DNA of 64,000 bases from Planctobacterium marinum (GCF_036322805.1 NZ_AP027272.1:3472001-3536000), one strand, 5' to 3'. Positions 24,258 through 33,992 are shown, numbered from the stretch's first letter. Numbers and translations are program-made. The notes: a model not told the origin generated them from the sequence alone.

Positions 24258-26720
24258 ATGGATAAAGTACTCGAAGAATACAGCGAAGTTGTTGATAAGT
24301 TAAAGCCGTTCGTCAATAAGCCTAACTTTGCGCAAATGGTCACCAAACACGCCGTTGGTGTACCCAAACAAAAAGTGTTCCTCATCAAGATGGAGCTCAA
24401 ACGTCTTGCGCAGCCTACCAAAAAGCCCGTAGATCTGCGAGGCAAAGTCGATGGCGAATGTAAACCCTTTGAATATGAAGGGGTGACCCACTTTCTAGAT
24501 GACGCAGCAAAACGCGTATTTGCAGAAGAAACCATGTCGTATGGCGGTTATACCGTAGGTGTTTGGGAATCGGTAAACAACTCCGAAAATACTTACAAGC
24601 AAATCTACAAGAAAGAAAAGGAAGCCATTCTTCAGCATAAAGATGAGCCAGAAGAGAAGTTCGAGGAAGAAACTGCACAAGTAAAACAAGATCACGTAGT
24701 GCAATCGATTCTGTTTTCCCATGTGATCAGTCGCAAAGAAGAACGCATGAACTTTGCAATAGCGGTGGAGATCATTTCCGAAGACGGCAAGAAGATCAAA
24801 GCCACTACCATGGATATTTCTGTGGGTGGCATGCGAGTTAAATGTGATGAAGATGTTACCTTTTTCAAAGATAAAAAATACGGTGTATTCCTGCGAGGCT
24901 TAGAAACTGAATATGCGCTGGATAGAAAGAATCCCATCCCCTTTCAAGCGATGCGCATTGAAAAGGAAGGTAACGAGCAACGGGTAAATTTCAAACGAGA
25001 CATTGAAAACTCAAGTTCTTCAGTAAATAACTTTTTGCAAAAGTTTATCCACGGCTACAAACGCCGTTATAAGATCAATCTAGAAAACACCGAAGAAGCC
25101 GTAGTTTCCAAGATTTATGAACAGTATTACACGCCCTACATGGAATCGGTTCCGGTGTTTCTTGGAGTCAGACAAGGAAAGTTGTTTCCTAAATTTCTGC
25201 TGACTAATACCGTAAACAAAGACTTTGTGCAGTATTGGACAGATGAAGCCGACCAGGTACGTATTGAACATCTGCTATCTGCATCACGAGTAAAAACCGC
25301 AATGCATAAAGAAACCAGTGAGTTCCTGGTGTATTGCTTTAAGCAAGTCAAACAGAATAAAACTTTTTTCTGTTCTGCCACAATAGAAGAATTGGCAACC
25401 AGCCCTACCCTGCGCAGCTCCTACTTTGCTTTGGGTACAAAACGCGATAGCTGGCGTGTATTTAAAGTACAACTGTCCGATGTGCATCCACAACAGGCTC
25501 ATGCCCCACTGACGATCCCTGAATCGGTAAGTGAGAAGGTGAAAAAACTCAATGCGCCCCCTGCGCCGAGAGTGATGGCAGACATCAAAGCGCTCAAGTT
25601 TGTGGCCTTGATAACGGACATCACCACCGATGAGTTGGTGAATCAGTTTAAGAACACCTCTCCCAACAAAGCGGATTTACCCCGAATCAGTAAAACCATT
25701 CACCCCAAACTGAGTATGCCCAGTGCCTTGACCGTGCATCCATACAAGTACGTGGACAATCGCCTGGAGCAAAGCTTTTTTCTATCGGAAAAAGCCCGTC
25801 TCGAGTGGAATGACGGCTATTATGACGGCAAAACTGTTGATATTTCATACAGTGGCCTGATGATAGAGATGGATGAAGATTTTCCGGCCAGAAAAGGGGC
25901 ACTCATCAAAGTGAGCTTGCCTGGTCTGCAATCCATGACCACTAAGTACAAACTGGATCGCATGAATTATCAGCTGGTCAACGTCAGTGAGCACGGCTCC
26001 CATCTGCACTTAAGAATTCTGGAAAATCGCGATAAAGAAACGAAACCGCATCAAGGTAAACAGTTTTTTAACGATTTGATCCGTCAAAATCGCGATATAC
26101 TGGAAGCCAAAATCACAGAAGATACCAGTAACCACAGTAAAGCGCTGCGCAATATTTTTGCTGCCAACATTTTTAACATGGCTTTGTTTTATGCCAAAGA
26201 TGGGGTAAACCTGAAACACGATGTGATGGTTTGTGGTGATGTACCCAACCAGCTGTGGCCACTGTTCACCCACGGTGAGCTGGAACGCAATCAATTCAAT
26301 ATCTTACCGCTGTTTGGGCACGAAAATGTGCACGCCAACTGGCTAACACGGGAAATGCGGGATCTAAAGTCGCAAGAAAAGCCCAAACAACACGAAGTTT
26401 ACATTGGTTTTAATCCCAAGCTGGAAGGGCCGGACGCCTTTAACGTAAAAGCAGACATTGATTTCCCCAATGCGGAGGTAAAAACCAGCTTTATTCGCAG
26501 CATATTAGAAGACAAAGAACAGCAGTTTTATGCCATCAAACTGTTTTTAGTCAAAGTGGGCAAACCCGACCCGGAAAACATCAGTGCGGAGTTGAACTAC
26601 ATCAAAGTCTATGCGCCTCACAAAGCTCAGTCCCTGCAAAATCACGTATGGCAAATCATGAGTTTTACCGACATGTTGGATATTACCGACGAAGTTAAAG
26701 TGCGTTTGAGTTTAGATTGA
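24258..26720 (+). CDS. Large double-PilZ protein, first of a tandem pair
   Basis: An 820-residue cytoplasmic protein. A PilZ domain near residues 155-255 has both c-di-GMP-binding signatures: RxxxR (RKEER) and DxSxxG (DISVGGMRV). A second near residues 505-600 keeps DISYSG but lacks RxxxR (FFLSEKARLEW where its paralogue has RYQLR), so it may not bind the ligand. The N-terminal ~150 residues and the C-terminal ~200 residues match no domain I know but are shared with the next gene. No membrane segment. c-di-GMP binding is inferred from motifs; the output is unknown. Similar large PilZ proteins occur next to radA in marine Alteromonadales. It is followed after 28 bp by its paralogue. Confidence 0.85.
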   Translation: MDKVLEEYSEVVDKLKPFVNKPNFAQMVTKHAVGVPKQKVFLIKMELKRLAQPTKKPVDLRGKVDGECKPFEYEGVTHFLDDAAKRVFAEETMSYGGYTVGVWESVNNSENTYKQIYKKEKEAILQHKDEPEEKFEEETAQVKQDHVVQSILFSHVISRKEERMNFAIAVEIISEDGKKIKATTMDISVGGMRVKCDEDVTFFKDKKYGVFLRGLETEYALDRKNPIPFQAMRIEKEGNEQRVNFKRDIENSSSSVNNFLQKFIHGYKRRYKINLENTEEAVVSKIYEQYYTPYMESVPVFLGVRQGKLFPKFLLTNTVNKDFVQYWTDEADQVRIEHLLSASRVKTAMHKETSEFLVYCFKQVKQNKTFFCSATIEELATSPTLRSSYFALGTKRDSWRVFKVQLSDVHPQQAHAPLTIPESVSEKVKKLNAPPAPRVMADIKALKFVALITDITTDELVNQFKNTSPNKADLPRISKTIHPKLSMPSALTVHPYKYVDNRLEQSFFLSEKARLEWNDGYYDGKTVDISYSGLMIEMDEDFPARKGALIKVSLPGLQSMTTKYKLDRMNYQLVNVSEHGSHLHLRILENRDKETKPHQGKQFFNDLIRQNRDILEAKITEDTSNHSKALRNIFAANIFNMALFYAKDGVNLKHDVMVCGDVPNQLWPLFTHGELERNQFNILPLFGHENVHANWLTREMRDLKSQEKPKQHEVYIGFNPKLEGPDAFNVKADIDFPNAEVKTSFIRSILEDKEQQFYAIKLFLVKVGKPDPENISAELNYIKVYAPHKAQSLQNHVWQIMSFTDMLDITDEVKVRLSLD

Positions 26721-26748
26721 GCCGGGCCGCAGGTAAAGGTGCAGCGCG

Positions 26749-29259
26749 ATGAGTCAAGAATTAGAACAATTTAAAGACATCATTGAGCAGCTCAAACCCG
26801 TTGTCTACGAGCCTGACTTCAATCAAATTGTCGATGACACCGCCAAGGCGATTCCACGCCCGCACCGCCACATCCTCAAGCTGGAATTAAGACGTCAAGC
26901 CCGTCCCTGCAAAAAAGCGGTGGATATGCGCAAAATCGAAGGCGCCGATTGCCAGCCTTTCGAAAATGATAAGATAATTCACTACCTCACTGATGCTGCA
27001 CAAGATGTGTTTGAACGTCAAATTCGTGCATTTGGACAATATACTGTCGGGGTATACGAAGCCGTAATGGAGGAAGTGGCCCGCTTCGAGCAAAATAAAC
27101 TTAACAAGCTATTATCCCCTCAAACCGATAGTGTCTTTGGCGCAACAGAGTATTACGTTGAGGAAGATGACGACTCGCCAGACAAATATCTGGTGCCTGC
27201 TTTCCAATTTTCTAAATCAGCCCATCGCAGTGAAGAGCGTATGAACTTTACAGTGAGGGTGGAACTGCAAACTGGTCCCAAAACTATCAAAGCTAATACC
27301 ATGGACATGTCGGTTAACGGTGTAAAAATCAAAGCGGTTACCGAACACGAATTTTCGGTGGGGGAGCAGTTTGCTATTTTTTTCCGCGGGCTGGAAGTGG
27401 AATTTGCTCTAGATAGAAAAAATGGCATTCGTTATGAGGTGGTCAAAACCGAGAAAATAGCTCATGAACACCACGTAGCACTTAAGCGCGATATTCGCGC
27501 CCCTGACATACAGTTTGATGAATTTCTACGGCGTTTCATTCAGGGCAATAAACGTCGTTATAAAGTGAATATTGATAATACCTTGCACGCCATTCGCAGT
27601 AAGAGCTACGAACAGTACTACGTACCTTACTTTAGCTCTATACCGATATTTATTGAAAGCGAAGGCGCGCAAATGCAATGTCGCTATGTGCTCACTAACG
27701 ACAACAATAAGGACCATGTTTTTTACTGGGTAGACGACAGCAACCAGTTGTTGCTCAGCCAAGCATTAACGCCAAAGCGACTCAAAGATATCTACAATAG
27801 TCCGCTTAAAGAGGCTTATTTATACAGTTTTAATCACTACGAATCCGGGCAGGTATTTTTCTATTCAGCAACCCATATCGAACTGCGCCAGAAAAAGGCG
27901 ATGCAAGATGTGTTCTTTGCTTTTGGCTCCAAAAAAGCCAGCTGGCGAGTATTCAAGATACAAATGTCGAGCGTTAAACCTGAGCAATGTTATCGTCCCC
28001 TGTCCCTACCCGACTCCGTGGGGGAGAGTGTTAAAGAACAAAACTCTCCACCCGCTCCGCGACTTATGTCTGCCTTAAACAAAATTAGCCATGTTGTTTT
28101 GCTCACCAATGTAACCGATTCGTTAAGCAATCAAGCTTACCAACGGCGCCAACTGGTGGATAAACATTTACCGGTATTAAAAAATTTCGCGCACGATAAA
28201 AACGAAGATATTAATCCAGTGGCCCTGTACCGCTTCAAGTATCAAAACTTAAGAGCCGAATCACGTTACCAACTGCGCTCCAAAGTGATTGTCACTTTTA
28301 ACGAACGCGAGCTCGAAGGCGTTACCGAGGATGTCTCACCCAGTGGTCTGAGCATTGAATTAAAGCAAACCTTTGAAGGGGTTAACTTTTCCGTTGTTGA
28401 AGTGGCATTTCCCGAGCTACAGCGTATGACCAAGCAAATTCCGTTAAAAGAATTGCCTTATGAAGTGCGCAATATTTCTAAAGATAAAACCATCATCAAC
28501 CTCAAAATATTTCAGGAGTCGGAAAAGATCCCGCACCCTGCACACATCTTTTTTACGGAACTATTGAAAAACAATAAAAATAAATTGAAGAGCGACACAG
28601 AGCACGAAGGTATCCCGGGAATGGGTGAAGCACTGCGCAATATTTACTGCTCAAATGTGCTCAATATTGGCTACTACATTATCAAAGAAGGTGCCACAAT
28701 GTTGCCCCACGCAATGACTGAGCCCAGCTCACATCACCGTCTTAAAAACTTGTTTTCCTTCGGCGCAGATCAAGAAAACACATTGAATTGTAAAGCGCTT
28801 TTTTCCGCCACCGGAGATTACTCAAGACGTGTTTTTGATTTACTCAAAGAGCTAAAGTCCAAAGCGCCTCCGGTGATGGAAGAAATGTTTATCGCTTTCG
28901 AACCCGACGCCATCAAAGAAGAAGACACACTGCGCGGTCAGTATATGGACCAGTTCAGAGATGATCACGCCCGCCGAGCGTTTATCGTAGAAGCTATGTC
29001 AGTAGGTGTATTTTATGCGGTAAAAGTATTTGTTTCACGCACCGGACGGCCAGACCAAGACATCCTGCGCACTGAGTTAGGTTACGTATCCGTTTATGCC
29101 GCTCACAAAGCCAAAGAACTGGAAGAGGAACTGTGGAACATCTGCGGTGCGGGAGACATAGTGGACATTACTGATGAGGTGATGCGCCGCTACGGATTCA
29201 CTGATCAACACATAGAACAAAATCAGAAGCAGGATAAGCATATCCTGCTTGCTGAGTAA
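26749..29259 (+). CDS. Large double-PilZ protein, second of a tandem pair
   Basis: An 836-residue paralogue of the preceding gene, alignable along its length (compare EYSEVVDKLKPFVNKPNF with QFKDIIEQLKPVVYEPDF at the start). The first PilZ domain has RSEER and DMSVNG, the second RYQLR and DVSPSG, so both RxxxR and DxSxxG motifs are intact, unlike the first copy. It likely binds up to two c-di-GMP sites per chain. An acidic linker (about residues 130-142, VEEDDDSPDK) precedes the first PilZ. The pair looks like an old tandem duplication that has diverged. It converges on the DUF4340 gene, with 22 bp between stops. Confidence 0.85.
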   Translation: MSQELEQFKDIIEQLKPVVYEPDFNQIVDDTAKAIPRPHRHILKLELRRQARPCKKAVDMRKIEGADCQPFENDKIIHYLTDAAQDVFERQIRAFGQYTVGVYEAVMEEVARFEQNKLNKLLSPQTDSVFGATEYYVEEDDDSPDKYLVPAFQFSKSAHRSEERMNFTVRVELQTGPKTIKANTMDMSVNGVKIKAVTEHEFSVGEQFAIFFRGLEVEFALDRKNGIRYEVVKTEKIAHEHHVALKRDIRAPDIQFDEFLRRFIQGNKRRYKVNIDNTLHAIRSKSYEQYYVPYFSSIPIFIESEGAQMQCRYVLTNDNNKDHVFYWVDDSNQLLLSQALTPKRLKDIYNSPLKEAYLYSFNHYESGQVFFYSATHIELRQKKAMQDVFFAFGSKKASWRVFKIQMSSVKPEQCYRPLSLPDSVGESVKEQNSPPAPRLMSALNKISHVVLLTNVTDSLSNQAYQRRQLVDKHLPVLKNFAHDKNEDINPVALYRFKYQNLRAESRYQLRSKVIVTFNERELEGVTEDVSPSGLSIELKQTFEGVNFSVVEVAFPELQRMTKQIPLKELPYEVRNISKDKTIINLKIFQESEKIPHPAHIFFTELLKNNKNKLKSDTEHEGIPGMGEALRNIYCSNVLNIGYYIIKEGATMLPHAMTEPSSHHRLKNLFSFGADQENTLNCKALFSATGDYSRRVFDLLKELKSKAPPVMEEMFIAFEPDAIKEEDTLRGQYMDQFRDDHARRAFIVEAMSVGVFYAVKVFVSRTGRPDQDILRTELGYVSVYAAHKAKELEEELWNICGAGDIVDITDEVMRRYGFTDQHIEQNQKQDKHILLAE
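29227..29250. terminator. Hairpin inside the 3' end of the second PilZ gene
   Basis: Arms AAGCAGGATA (29227-29236) and TATCCTGCTT (29241-29250) are perfect 10-bp partners with a 4-base loop, coding for residues just before the PilZ stop. On the minus strand a T-containing tract (CTGATTTTG) follows, so it could terminate the convergent ABC/DUF4340 operon, about 30 bp past that stop. On the plus strand no T-run follows. Confidence 0.55.
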
Positions 29260-29281
29260 AATGATACAATCTGAAGACGGT

Positions 29282-30292
29282 TTAATCTCCCTCAGGTTCT
29301 GTGTCTACACTTGCTTCTGGCAAAGGCTGTAAAAAGTCTTCAATATTTTGGCTGAGCCTACCGGCATTAAACGCAGAGAGTTCATAAACCCACTGTTGCC
29401 ATCGACTATCCAAGGTCTCGCTATCTAGAACCAATAGATCCTTTTCATCAACCCGATATAACTTCATGGTGATGATATCACTTGAGTTGGTTTTGATGGT
29501 AACCTGCGATTGCAAGTTGTCCTCTTGTATCTCATAGGGACGCGGGTGAGCCAAAGCATCAAAACTCAAGCTGATAATATTTTCAGCCGTATTTTCTAAT
29601 ATGCTGTCATATTGCAGTGCGCGGCCCTCTTCCAGTTCAGCCAATTGCCATTTAGCCTCGCCAGATGTACCACCTTCTGAATCGACAGCTTCGCGCACTA
29701 TACGCCAATGATCAGTGCGAGAAATTTCGCTGATGTCAGCTAGATTGATATCCAGAATTTTCGTCTCAAGCCACGCGTTCGGCTCAGTAGGCAAACTCAA
29801 TGGGGTATTTGATAGCCAGGTCTGGTTTTCTCCGGGTTTACGCACGTAAATACCATTGCCAGAGCTAGCAGTATTCCCCACCAACAGAGACCATTGCTGC
29901 TCTGCAGCAAAAAGGGTCAGCAGTTTTGCCTCGCTGTCGTTTTGCGCAATGTCCTGCAAACCGAGGCGAGCAAAATTTTCAGGTTTAGCGGTTTTGGCAC
30001 TGTTTAACTCAGCCTGTACGACATTATTCAACAAGCGCACTACCTGGTCTTTTTGCAGTGGATAATCACCGCTATTTTCAGCCAGCCAATTTCCATCTTG
30101 CTTTTTCGCGGCGAGTATAATGCCACTTGCGCTCTCTAACTTAAAAGCGTCTACCGCTTCAATCTGGCGCTGCAAGTCAGAGAACACCGGTTGAGCACTA
30201 AACTCACTTTGACGCTCATCAGACCCTAACAACCAGCCTACGATAATCGCTACCAGAGCAACAATGGCAATAATTAGATTGATTTTTTTCAT
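29282..30292 (-). CDS. DUF4340 domain protein, membrane-anchored
   Basis: A 336-residue protein with one N-terminal membrane anchor (residues about 4-22, INLIIAIVALVAIIVGWLLG), the rest probably periplasmic. The DUF4340 pattern is visible: repeated segments with VDAFKLES, then GNWLAENSGDYPLQKDQVVRLLNNVV and FARLGLQD, followed by QQWSLLVGN...GIYVRKPGENQTWL. Function of the domain is not established. It is the last gene of a four-gene operon with an ABC exporter-type ATPase, an ABC-2 permease and a GldG-like protein; the gap to the latter is 1 bp. Confidence 0.85.
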   Translation of the reverse strand: MKKINLIIAIVALVAIIVGWLLGSDERQSEFSAQPVFSDLQRQIEAVDAFKLESASGIILAAKKQDGNWLAENSGDYPLQKDQVVRLLNNVVQAELNSAKTAKPENFARLGLQDIAQNDSEAKLLTLFAAEQQWSLLVGNTASSGNGIYVRKPGENQTWLSNTPLSLPTEPNAWLETKILDINLADISEISRTDHWRIVREAVDSEGGTSGEAKWQLAELEEGRALQYDSILENTAENIISLSFDALAHPRPYEIQEDNLQSQVTIKTNSSDIITMKLYRVDEKDLLVLDSETLDSRWQQWVYELSAFNAGRLSQNIEDFLQPLPEASVDTEPEGD

Positions 30293-30293
30293 G

Positions 30294-32132
30294 TCATGCT
30301 GCTCCTCTTAAGCGAAACGAACGACGTAAAAAAAACACCGCTAAAACCAGTATTAGCGGAGCGACAATGATATTAATCAGTTTTAGTTGCGCCCCCAATG
30401 ACTCGATATCCTTGTCTAACTGGTGACGTACTTCCCGTAACTCCTTGCGGATCTGGATTTTCTTGTCCATAAAGCTATCAATGGCCGCTTGTTGCTCTTC
30501 GTTTAACACCAATAAACCATCTTCTCCACCGCTGGTCTGCAATTCAGCCAGCTGTTGCTCAGTTTGTGCCAGTTGTTCTTCCAGAGCTTGTTCTTGCTCT
30601 CTGAACCGCGCTTCGGCCTTTACCGTCAACTCATCTACTTTTTCAAATGGACGGGCGAAAGTGCCACGGCTGCGAATACTGATGAGGGCATTGTTGCCCC
30701 CCAGATTTTCGATAGCATTAGTAACAAAAGCACCGTTGTCTGCAAATGGTGAAGCGATCATCTGTCCAAAAAAGTTGGATTTGTTCACCCAAAACCGATC
30801 TGTGAGCATGTCTGTATCTGCTACAACGATCACATTGAGTTTATCAGTTTGACTCAGGTGCTCAGCTGCTGATTGTGCTGTCTCTGGCTTACCTTCAAAA
30901 GCGGATGGTGCAGAGCCGCTGAGACGCACAGCCAAATTGTGTTGTGCAGCCTGGGCTTGATCAAATTGCCCAAACAATTGTTCCGGATCCCGTGTCATGG
31001 CATAGGCCATGCTAGAGCCGGTTGCGGCATATTCACTGGATTGCAACAGTGGCGTAATGGTTGTAGTTGCCTCTGGCAATAATGTAATCACACCAAAGGA
31101 AGCGCCATTAATGGAGTCCAGATTCGCAGTAGTCACATCTTCATCGTCAAAACCGGGAGCTTGTAAGCCTACAAATCCAAGGTGTTTTGTAATACCGCCA
31201 GTTTGAGTACGAATATCTAAGCCCAGAGCGGCATCCAACAAGACTTTCTCTGCGTCTACCTCAATCCCCCAGGCACTGATTAGCCGGTTAATGTTAGAGC
31301 TATTAGCACCAGCCATACCAGACATTGCTGCCATGGGATCTGACTCGTGGTGCTCATCGACAAAAGCTAAAATCTTGCCACCATTCAAAGCAAACTGGTC
31401 AATGGCGTAGAGCATTTCATCAGAGAGCCCTTTGGGATGGATAAGTAATAGAACATCCAAACCTTCGGGTAGCGACTGAGCCGAACTATCAACATCTTCA
31501 AGCTGATATAGCTGTTGTATTTGCTCGTAGATGGTCCACGCAGGATCAAATTGACCGGTCATGGGATTTTGCCCCCCTGTCAGTGACAAACCGGTGATTA
31601 AGCCCACTTTTACGGGTTCAGGATCGCTCAACTCATAAATTAGCTGGCTTAAGTCATATTCCAGGAATTGCTCTTTGGAGGGGTCGAAAAAGGGGATAAT
31701 CTTCTCATCGTCCAGCGCATTGCTACCCGCAAGGCCCAGATAAATCGGATCCATTCCCATGCCTGCTGAGGCAGCGGTTAGACCGTAGTCATTCGCCAGG
31801 TCTTCCGCTTCAGAAAACGGCTCCGGGTCAATCAGGTGTAACTTAATTTTGCCATTTGATGCCGATTCGTACTCCTGTAAGAGACTCTCCACTCGATCCG
31901 CATAGTTGCGTATTGTGGTTAATCCCTCTGAGGCTTTATCAGAGAAGAAGAAGTACAACTCAATGGGTTCATCAATTTCAGAGAGAATTGACTTACTACC
32001 CCCTGATAATGAATAAACCTGGTTTTCTGTCAGGTCAATTCTGGCACTTTTAAATAGCTGATTGCTGAGTAATACAAGGCCAAAAAATAGTACGGCCAAT
32101 AATGGATAAGTAACTGTATTAGAAAATTTCAT
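30294..32132 (-). CDS. GldG-like ABC transporter auxiliary protein
   Basis: A 612-residue protein with membrane helices at both ends (residues about 8-26 and 585-605) and a large extracytoplasmic domain between, the layout of GldG and its proteobacterial relatives. Motifs typical of the family include RIDLTENQVYSLSGGSKSILSEIDEPIELYFFFS at the N-terminus. A coiled coil precedes the last helix (residues about 510-585, Glu/Gln/Leu-rich). It shares one base with the permease gene (TAATG). With the ATPase and permease it should form one complex; substrate unknown. Resemblance to gliding genes does not imply gliding here. Confidence 0.87.
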   Translation of the reverse strand: MKFSNTVTYPLLAVLFFGLVLLSNQLFKSARIDLTENQVYSLSGGSKSILSEIDEPIELYFFFSDKASEGLTTIRNYADRVESLLQEYESASNGKIKLHLIDPEPFSEAEDLANDYGLTAASAGMGMDPIYLGLAGSNALDDEKIIPFFDPSKEQFLEYDLSQLIYELSDPEPVKVGLITGLSLTGGQNPMTGQFDPAWTIYEQIQQLYQLEDVDSSAQSLPEGLDVLLLIHPKGLSDEMLYAIDQFALNGGKILAFVDEHHESDPMAAMSGMAGANSSNINRLISAWGIEVDAEKVLLDAALGLDIRTQTGGITKHLGFVGLQAPGFDDEDVTTANLDSINGASFGVITLLPEATTTITPLLQSSEYAATGSSMAYAMTRDPEQLFGQFDQAQAAQHNLAVRLSGSAPSAFEGKPETAQSAAEHLSQTDKLNVIVVADTDMLTDRFWVNKSNFFGQMIASPFADNGAFVTNAIENLGGNNALISIRSRGTFARPFEKVDELTVKAEARFREQEQALEEQLAQTEQQLAELQTSGGEDGLLVLNEEQQAAIDSFMDKKIQIRKELREVRHQLDKDIESLGAQLKLINIIVAPLILVLAVFFLRRSFRLRGAA

Positions 32133-32866
32133 TAGTCCGCCTTCTTTTGCTCAATGATCAACAAACTGGCAAATAACCAGACACCGATGCTGATGAGGAA
32201 ATACATCAAGTTATTCATGGCAAGTACGCCTTTGGACATACTTTCAAAGTGGGTCAAAAAGCTGAAAGAAGCGATTGTGTCCACCAGAATAGTGGGTAAC
32301 CACCCCTGAAACGCTTCTAACACGACTCCTGAACCGCTCAGTACGAACAAAAAGCAAATGACAACTGACAAGATAAAGGCGATTACTTGTGATTTAGTTA
32401 ATGCCGACATACATATCCCGATGGCCAAATATGCCCCCGACATCAACCAACTGCCGATATATGCAGCGAGGATAATGCCATTATCTGGCTGCCCGAGATA
32501 ATTCACTGTTAACCACAACGGAAAGGTTAAAATCAGAGATAATCCCAAGACCGCCCAAGCGGCTAAAAACTTGGCAAGGGTGATCTGCCAGGTGGTAACC
32601 GGCAGCGTCATTAGCAACTCGATAGTGCCGGACTTGCGCTCTTCTGACCAGGTTCGCATTGCCATGGCGGGTACTAAGAAAAGGTACAACCATGGATGAA
32701 AGTTGAAAAACGGTAATAAATCCGCTTGTTCACGTTCGAAGAAATTACCGATGTAAAAGGTAAAGATCCCCGACAACATTAAAAAAATCAGGATAAAAAC
32801 ATAAGCTACTGGCGTCGCAAAAAAGCCAGCAAACTCGCGTTTAAACAAAACATTGACCATATTCAT
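32132..32866 (-). CDS. ABC-2 type permease (GldF-like)
   Basis: A 244-residue inner-membrane protein with six hydrophobic segments, near residues 20-40, 55-70, 100-125, 135-160, 170-190 and 220-238. AMRTWSEERKSGTIELLMTLPVTTWQITLAKFLAAW is the classic ABC-2 permease signature before the third helix. It overlaps its neighbours by one base on each side (TAATG junctions), so the four genes are translationally coupled. It pairs with the ATPase upstream; direction of transport is probably export. Confidence 0.9.
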   Translation of the reverse strand: MNMVNVLFKREFAGFFATPVAYVFILIFLMLSGIFTFYIGNFFEREQADLLPFFNFHPWLYLFLVPAMAMRTWSEERKSGTIELLMTLPVTTWQITLAKFLAAWAVLGLSLILTFPLWLTVNYLGQPDNGIILAAYIGSWLMSGAYLAIGICMSALTKSQVIAFILSVVICFLFVLSGSGVVLEAFQGWLPTILVDTIASFSFLTHFESMSKGVLAMNNLMYFLISIGVWLFASLLIIEQKKAD

Positions 32867-33789
32867 TAGCTCGCCTCCTTGAGAGTGATTGTGCGAAAGA
32901 CCTCATCCAGACGACCGGCTTCTATATGCATTTGCTGAACCTGGTAACCCTGCCCTTCAAATAGATTCTCCAGTTCGTGCAACTGAATAGTTTGCGCGCC
33001 AGGAAACAATATCAGATTATTCTCACTTGCCCCTGCCTCCCACTGCACTCCGCCAGGCAGTAATTCGCTCACAGAGCCAGTTACCGCCTTGTCCAAGGTC
33101 AAATTTATGGCCCGGTAATAGCGAGATTTTTGCAATAGTGCTTGCGGCGTATCGTCGAAGCATTTTTCGCCATCAGAAATAATCACAACGCGATTACACA
33201 CTGCCGTCACTTCTTCGAGAATATGAGTTGAAATAATGACTATTTTGTCTTTCGCTAAATTTTTGATGAGATTTCGCACCTGGTGCTTTTGATTTGGATC
33301 CAGACCATCAGTTGGTTCGTCCAGAATCAGGATTGCCGGATCGTGGATCAATGCCTGAGCCAAACCGACACGGCGCTTAAAACCTTTGGATAAGGTTTCG
33401 ATAGGTTTGTCCAATACCGCGCTCAATTCAACTTTAGCTACGACATCAGCTATGCGATGACTTTTTAACTGAGCATCAATCTGGCGAACTTCAGCGATGA
33501 AATTGAGAAACGCCAATACCGTCATGTCACCGTAGGCAGGTGCCCCTTCCGGCAGGTAGCCAATTTGCTGCTGAACTTCCTGTGGTGAAGTGGTCACGGA
33601 CTGGCCGTTGACCAGCACCTCACCCGAATCCGGCGGTAAAAACCCGGTGATCATCTTCATACTAGTGGACTTGCCGGCACCGTTTGGCCCTAAAAACCCC
33701 ACTACATCTCCGGGATTAACATCAAATGAAAGCCGATTTACTGCAGTAAACTGAGCAAACCTTTTTGTTATATTTTTTACTGAAATCAT
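32866..33789 (-). CDS. ABC transporter ATP-binding protein (GldA-like)
   Basis: A 307-residue ATPase. Walker A is GFLGPNGAGKSTSMK (about residue 35), the signature LSKGFKRRVGLAQ (about 135), Walker B ILILDEPTDGLDP and the H-loop IIISTHILEE. A C-terminal ~80-residue extension (ALLQKSRYYRAINLTLDKAV...) is typical of the CcmA/GldA-type exporters. It is the first gene of the operon; its start ATG at 33789 is 266 bp from the divergent M3 peptidase gene. Confidence 0.93.
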   Translation of the reverse strand: MISVKNITKRFAQFTAVNRLSFDVNPGDVVGFLGPNGAGKSTSMKMITGFLPPDSGEVLVNGQSVTTSPQEVQQQIGYLPEGAPAYGDMTVLAFLNFIAEVRQIDAQLKSHRIADVVAKVELSAVLDKPIETLSKGFKRRVGLAQALIHDPAILILDEPTDGLDPNQKHQVRNLIKNLAKDKIVIISTHILEEVTAVCNRVVIISDGEKCFDDTPQALLQKSRYYRAINLTLDKAVTGSVSELLPGGVQWEAGASENNLILFPGAQTIQLHELENLFEGQGYQVQQMHIEAGRLDEVFRTITLKEAS

Positions 33790-33977
33790 GATATTCCCTA
33801 AAGGATCAAGCTGTTACACAAAGGTGGCGCAAAAAAGCAAGAAAGATATGGCGATTTTGGTTGTGGAATTCAAGCAAAAATTTGTAACTAAGATCTCCGA
33901 TTATCAAACGCCGTTATATTTCGAAAATATCGCACTGTAAATCAGATTAAAACACATTCAGACACTGCAAACACATT

Positions 33978-33992
33978 TGTTATATTGTAACA
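33978..33992. promoter_or_regulatory. Zur-box-like palindrome upstream of the M3 peptidase gene
   Basis: TGTTATATTGTAACA differs at one position from the core of the gammaproteobacterial Zur operator, TGTTATAnTATAACA, as I remember it. It lies 63 bp before the peptidase start. A possible promoter (TTCAGA, 17-bp spacer, TTATAT) would place it over the -10. The peptidase is a zinc enzyme, which makes zinc control thinkable, but the site is AT-rich and could be coincidence. Confidence 0.35.

Noticed and set aside
29282-33789. A gliding motility locus
   Set aside because: Only the ABC part resembles gld genes; no other gliding genes are present, and related operons exist in non-gliding bacteria.
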